DNA of 6,250 nucleotides from a bacterium UBP2_UBA2255 (lineage in GTDB: Bacteria; Edwardsbacteria; AC1; EtOH8): contig DDXR01000055.1 of the NCBI GenBank assembly GCA_002347565.1, positions 1 through 6,250 of the forward strand. Reading direction: 5' to 3'. The notes beneath the pieces are model-generated. The model did no database searches. It worked only from the letters and a program-made list of their open reading frames with translations, and had not been told where the DNA came from. The position numbers and the translations under genes were made by a program. Of the stretch, positions 5,154 through 6,250 are shown in pieces; positions within the stretch are counted from its first letter, which is position 1, and every line of letters starts with the position of its first letter.

Positions 5154-5741
5154 ATGAATAGCCTGTCGCAGATATTGAGCTCGCGGGTGCGGGCGGAAAT
5201 CTTCCGCGTCCTGTTCGGGTTGACGCCGCAGGGCCCGCATCTCCACGAATTGCAGCGCCGCACGGGCCTTTCGCTGGGCGCCGTCAGGCAGGATATCGGG
5301 AAACTGGTCAAGCTGGGCCTGGTCCTGCGCAGCCGGGACGGCAACCGGGTCTGCTTCGCCGCCAACGAAAACCACCCGCTGTACCCCGACATCCGCGGCC
5401 TGGTGCTGAAGACCAGCGGGCTGGCCGACGTCGTCAAGCACGCGCTGCGGGTCAAGGGAATCCACGCGGCGTTCATCTTCGGCTCGGTGGCCCGGGGCGC
5501 GGAAGGGCCGGCCAGCGATCTGGACCTGATGGTGGTCGGCGATATTGGCCTGCGCAAGCTGTCGTCGTTGCTTGCGGGCGCGGCCGGGCGCATCGGGCGG
5601 GAGATCAACCCCCACGTCATGACGCGCATGGAGTTTGGCAAACGGCTGGCAGGCAAGGAGCACTTCATCGCGTCGGTGATGGCCGCGCCGAAAATATGGA
5701 TTATAGGGTCGGACGATGAGCTTGCAGCAATGGGCAGCTGA
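5154..5741 (+). CDS. Winged-helix / minimal nucleotidyltransferase (MNT) antitoxin-type protein
   Basis: A 195-residue protein with two domains. Residues about 5-75 are an ArsR-like winged helix: RAEIFRVLFG, then HELQRRTGLSLGAVRQDIGKL as the helix-turn-helix and a wing up to VCFAANE. Residues about 85-190 are a nucleotidyltransferase domain with the GSVARG motif at 110-115 and the metal-binding pair D122/D124 in SDLDLMVV. The third carboxylate of the fold is not obvious; the expected strand reads GREINPHVM (149-156), with Glu150 or Asn152 nearby. In characterised MntA-HepT pairs the MNT protein silences the HEPN toxin by AMPylating a tyrosine. Here the fused HTH suggests it also represses its own promoter through the direct repeat upstream (inference). 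The next gene starts inside its last 26 bases, so the two are coupled. The ATG at 5154 has no Shine-Dalgarno sequence, in keeping with a leaderless transcript. Confidence 0.85.
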   Translation: MNSLSQILSSRVRAEIFRVLFGLTPQGPHLHELQRRTGLSLGAVRQDIGKLVKLGLVLRSRDGNRVCFAANENHPLYPDIRGLVLKTSGLADVVKHALRVKGIHAAFIFGSVARGAEGPASDLDLMVVGDIGLRKLSSLLAGAAGRIGREINPHVMTRMEFGKRLAGKEHFIASVMAAPKIWIIGSDDELAAMGS

Positions 5742-6192
5742 CGGCTGGCTCAAGGCCCACCGCACCAGCTCCCAGGAGGTCGGCACTCTCCTGGCGATCG
5801 TGCGCCGCGATCTGGCCGATGCCGGACAGAAAGCCGTGTCGGCCGATTGGCGGTTCGGGATGGCCTACAATGCGGCGCTGAAGCTGTGCACGATCCTGCT
5901 CTACGCCGAAGGCTATCGCCCGGCGCAGAACCTGGCGCATTACCGCACCCTTCAGGCGCTGCCGCTGATATTGGGCAAAGAGCATGGAGAGGATGTGGAG
6001 TATCTTGACGCCTGTCGGACCAAGCGCAATACGGCGGAATACGACTATGTCGGCGGCGCTACCGATGCTGACGCCCGGGAATTGATCGGATATGCGAAAG
6101 AGCTCGAGCGCGTCGTGTTGCAATGGTTGAAGGCTGCTCATCCGAGCCTTTTACCTGATAAACGAAATGGCCATGGCCGCAAGGGGAAGTAG
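5716..6192 (+). CDS. HEPN-domain protein, toxin-type partner of the MNT protein
   Basis: A 158-residue, largely helical protein. The core (about 42-138) fits the HEPN fold as seen in the SAV_6107-like family: DWRFGMAYNAALKLCTILLYAEGYRP on the first helices, HYRTLQALPLIL in the middle, then YLDACRTKRNTAEYDY and a final long helix ELIGYAKELERVVLQWL. HEPN toxins are metal-independent RNases using an RX4-6H motif, which in HepT reads RX4HXY. Here it reads R104-NTAE-Y109-D-Y111: Arg and the last Tyr are kept, but Tyr (TAC at 6040-6042) stands where His is expected. The protein may thus be a weakened or altered nuclease, or the subfamily may use another chemistry. The tail KRNGHGRKGK is strongly basic. 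The ATG at 5716 is preceded by GGTCGGA and lies within the MNT gene. The presumed working dnaG follows after 10 nt. Confidence 0.85.
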   Translation: MSLQQWAADGWLKAHRTSSQEVGTLLAIVRRDLADAGQKAVSADWRFGMAYNAALKLCTILLYAEGYRPAQNLAHYRTLQALPLILGKEHGEDVEYLDACRTKRNTAEYDYVGGATDADARELIGYAKELERVVLQWLKAAHPSLLPDKRNGHGRKGK

Positions 6193-6202
6193 TTTTTAGC
6201 CA

Positions 6203-6250
6203 ATGCCCCGCATCCCCGATGAGATAATCGACGAGGTCCGCCAGGCCAGC
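6203..6250 (+). CDS. dnaG: DNA primase, N-terminal start (runs off window)
   Basis: The first 16 codons read MPRIPDEIIDEVRQAS, the usual opening of bacterial DnaG before its CHC2 zinc-binding domain; the identification is strengthened by the longer fragment upstream, which continues EVVAVIGSY. DnaG makes RNA primers for the lagging strand with DnaB helicase. The ATG at 6203 lies 10 nt after the HEPN stop and has no Shine-Dalgarno sequence; the T-run TTTTT directly after the HEPN stop is not preceded by a clear stem. Expression therefore probably depends on read-through from the MNT-HEPN promoter or a promoter inside the HEPN gene. The assignment rests on few residues, so the rest of the gene should decide it. 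Confidence 0.8.
   Translation, partial: MPRIPDEIIDEVRQAS

Larger units (their letters stand above)
5024..6250 (+). other. MNT-HEPN cassette between direct repeats of the dnaG 5' end
   Basis: The two copies of the dnaG start (5024-5071 and 6203-6250) are direct repeats 1179 bp apart that enclose exactly one promoter and the two-gene MNT-HEPN unit. No integrase or transposase is visible. The layout fits insertion of a cassette near the 5' end of dnaG with the gene rebuilt on the right side, or a local duplication followed by decay of the left copy. The right copy is cut by the window edge, so the full repeat length cannot be measured here. Confidence 0.55.

Noticed and set aside
5046..5786. 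Antisense open frames across the MNT gene
   Set aside because: They run through the promoter, direct repeats and dnaG fragment and have shadow-type composition; the + strand MNT motifs are clear.
5024..6250. Insertion sequence or integron cassette explanation for the MNT-HEPN unit
   Set aside because: No transposase, integrase or terminal inverted repeats are visible, and the flanking repeat is coding sequence of dnaG, not an attC-like hairpin. A recombinase acting in trans is not excluded.
1..6250. CRISPR array, tRNA or rRNA genes
   Set aside because: No regularly spaced repeats with spacers and no recognisable tRNA or rRNA sequence were seen on either strand.

Overview
The window reads as a chromosomal stretch from a high-GC, double-membraned (Gram-negative type) bacterium. 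I infer a Gram-negative host from Sec-type signal peptides and a CsgG-like periplasmic protein. The phylum cannot be named from the sequence alone; the mix of short conserved hypothetical membrane proteins and dispersed palindromic repeats is typical of environmental, possibly uncultured lineages. Every gene I accept is on the + strand.

Region by region: (1) Positions 1-690 are markedly AT-rich. They hold the 3' part of an unrecognised gene that appears split by a frameshift at an A-run (350-356), which is also a textbook -1 slippery heptamer. (2) At about 690 the base composition jumps abruptly to GC-rich. A tight three-gene run follows: two small membrane proteins (706-1332, 1339-1644) and a flavodoxin-fold protein (1658-2239) with two credible starts. 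(3) A double-hairpin REP-like repeat (2272-2321), a DUF1232/YkvA-type membrane protein (2362-2649) and a second, smaller palindromic repeat (2678-2702) come next. (4) A protein with a PH-like region, a zinc ribbon and membrane helices (2714-3580) precedes an exported three-domain protein with CsgG-like, FlgT-C-like and concanavalin-like parts (3662-5002). (5) The right end holds the most interesting structure. A two-gene HTH-nucleotidyltransferase (MNT) / HEPN toxin-antitoxin-type module (5154-6192) lies between two copies of the 5' end of the DNA primase gene dnaG. The upstream copy (5024-5098) is a dead fragment: ATA replaces ATG and it is truncated after about 25 codons. The downstream copy (from 6203) has an ATG and runs off the window as the presumed working gene.

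How the genes may work together: the MNT-HEPN pair overlaps by 26 nt and looks translationally coupled. Its promoter (-35 at 5116, -10 at 5140) is covered by a 21-bp-period direct repeat, a good candidate operator for the antitoxin's own winged-helix domain. The predicted transcript would be nearly leaderless. dnaG begins only 10 nt after the HEPN stop, so the essential primase gene appears to be expressed as the third gene of the module's operon unless a promoter lies inside the HEPN gene. The HEPN protein carries Tyr where the RX4HXY motif has its catalytic His, and keeps the final Tyr that MntA-type antitoxins AMPylate in characterised systems. The remaining genes have no evident functional link to this module.
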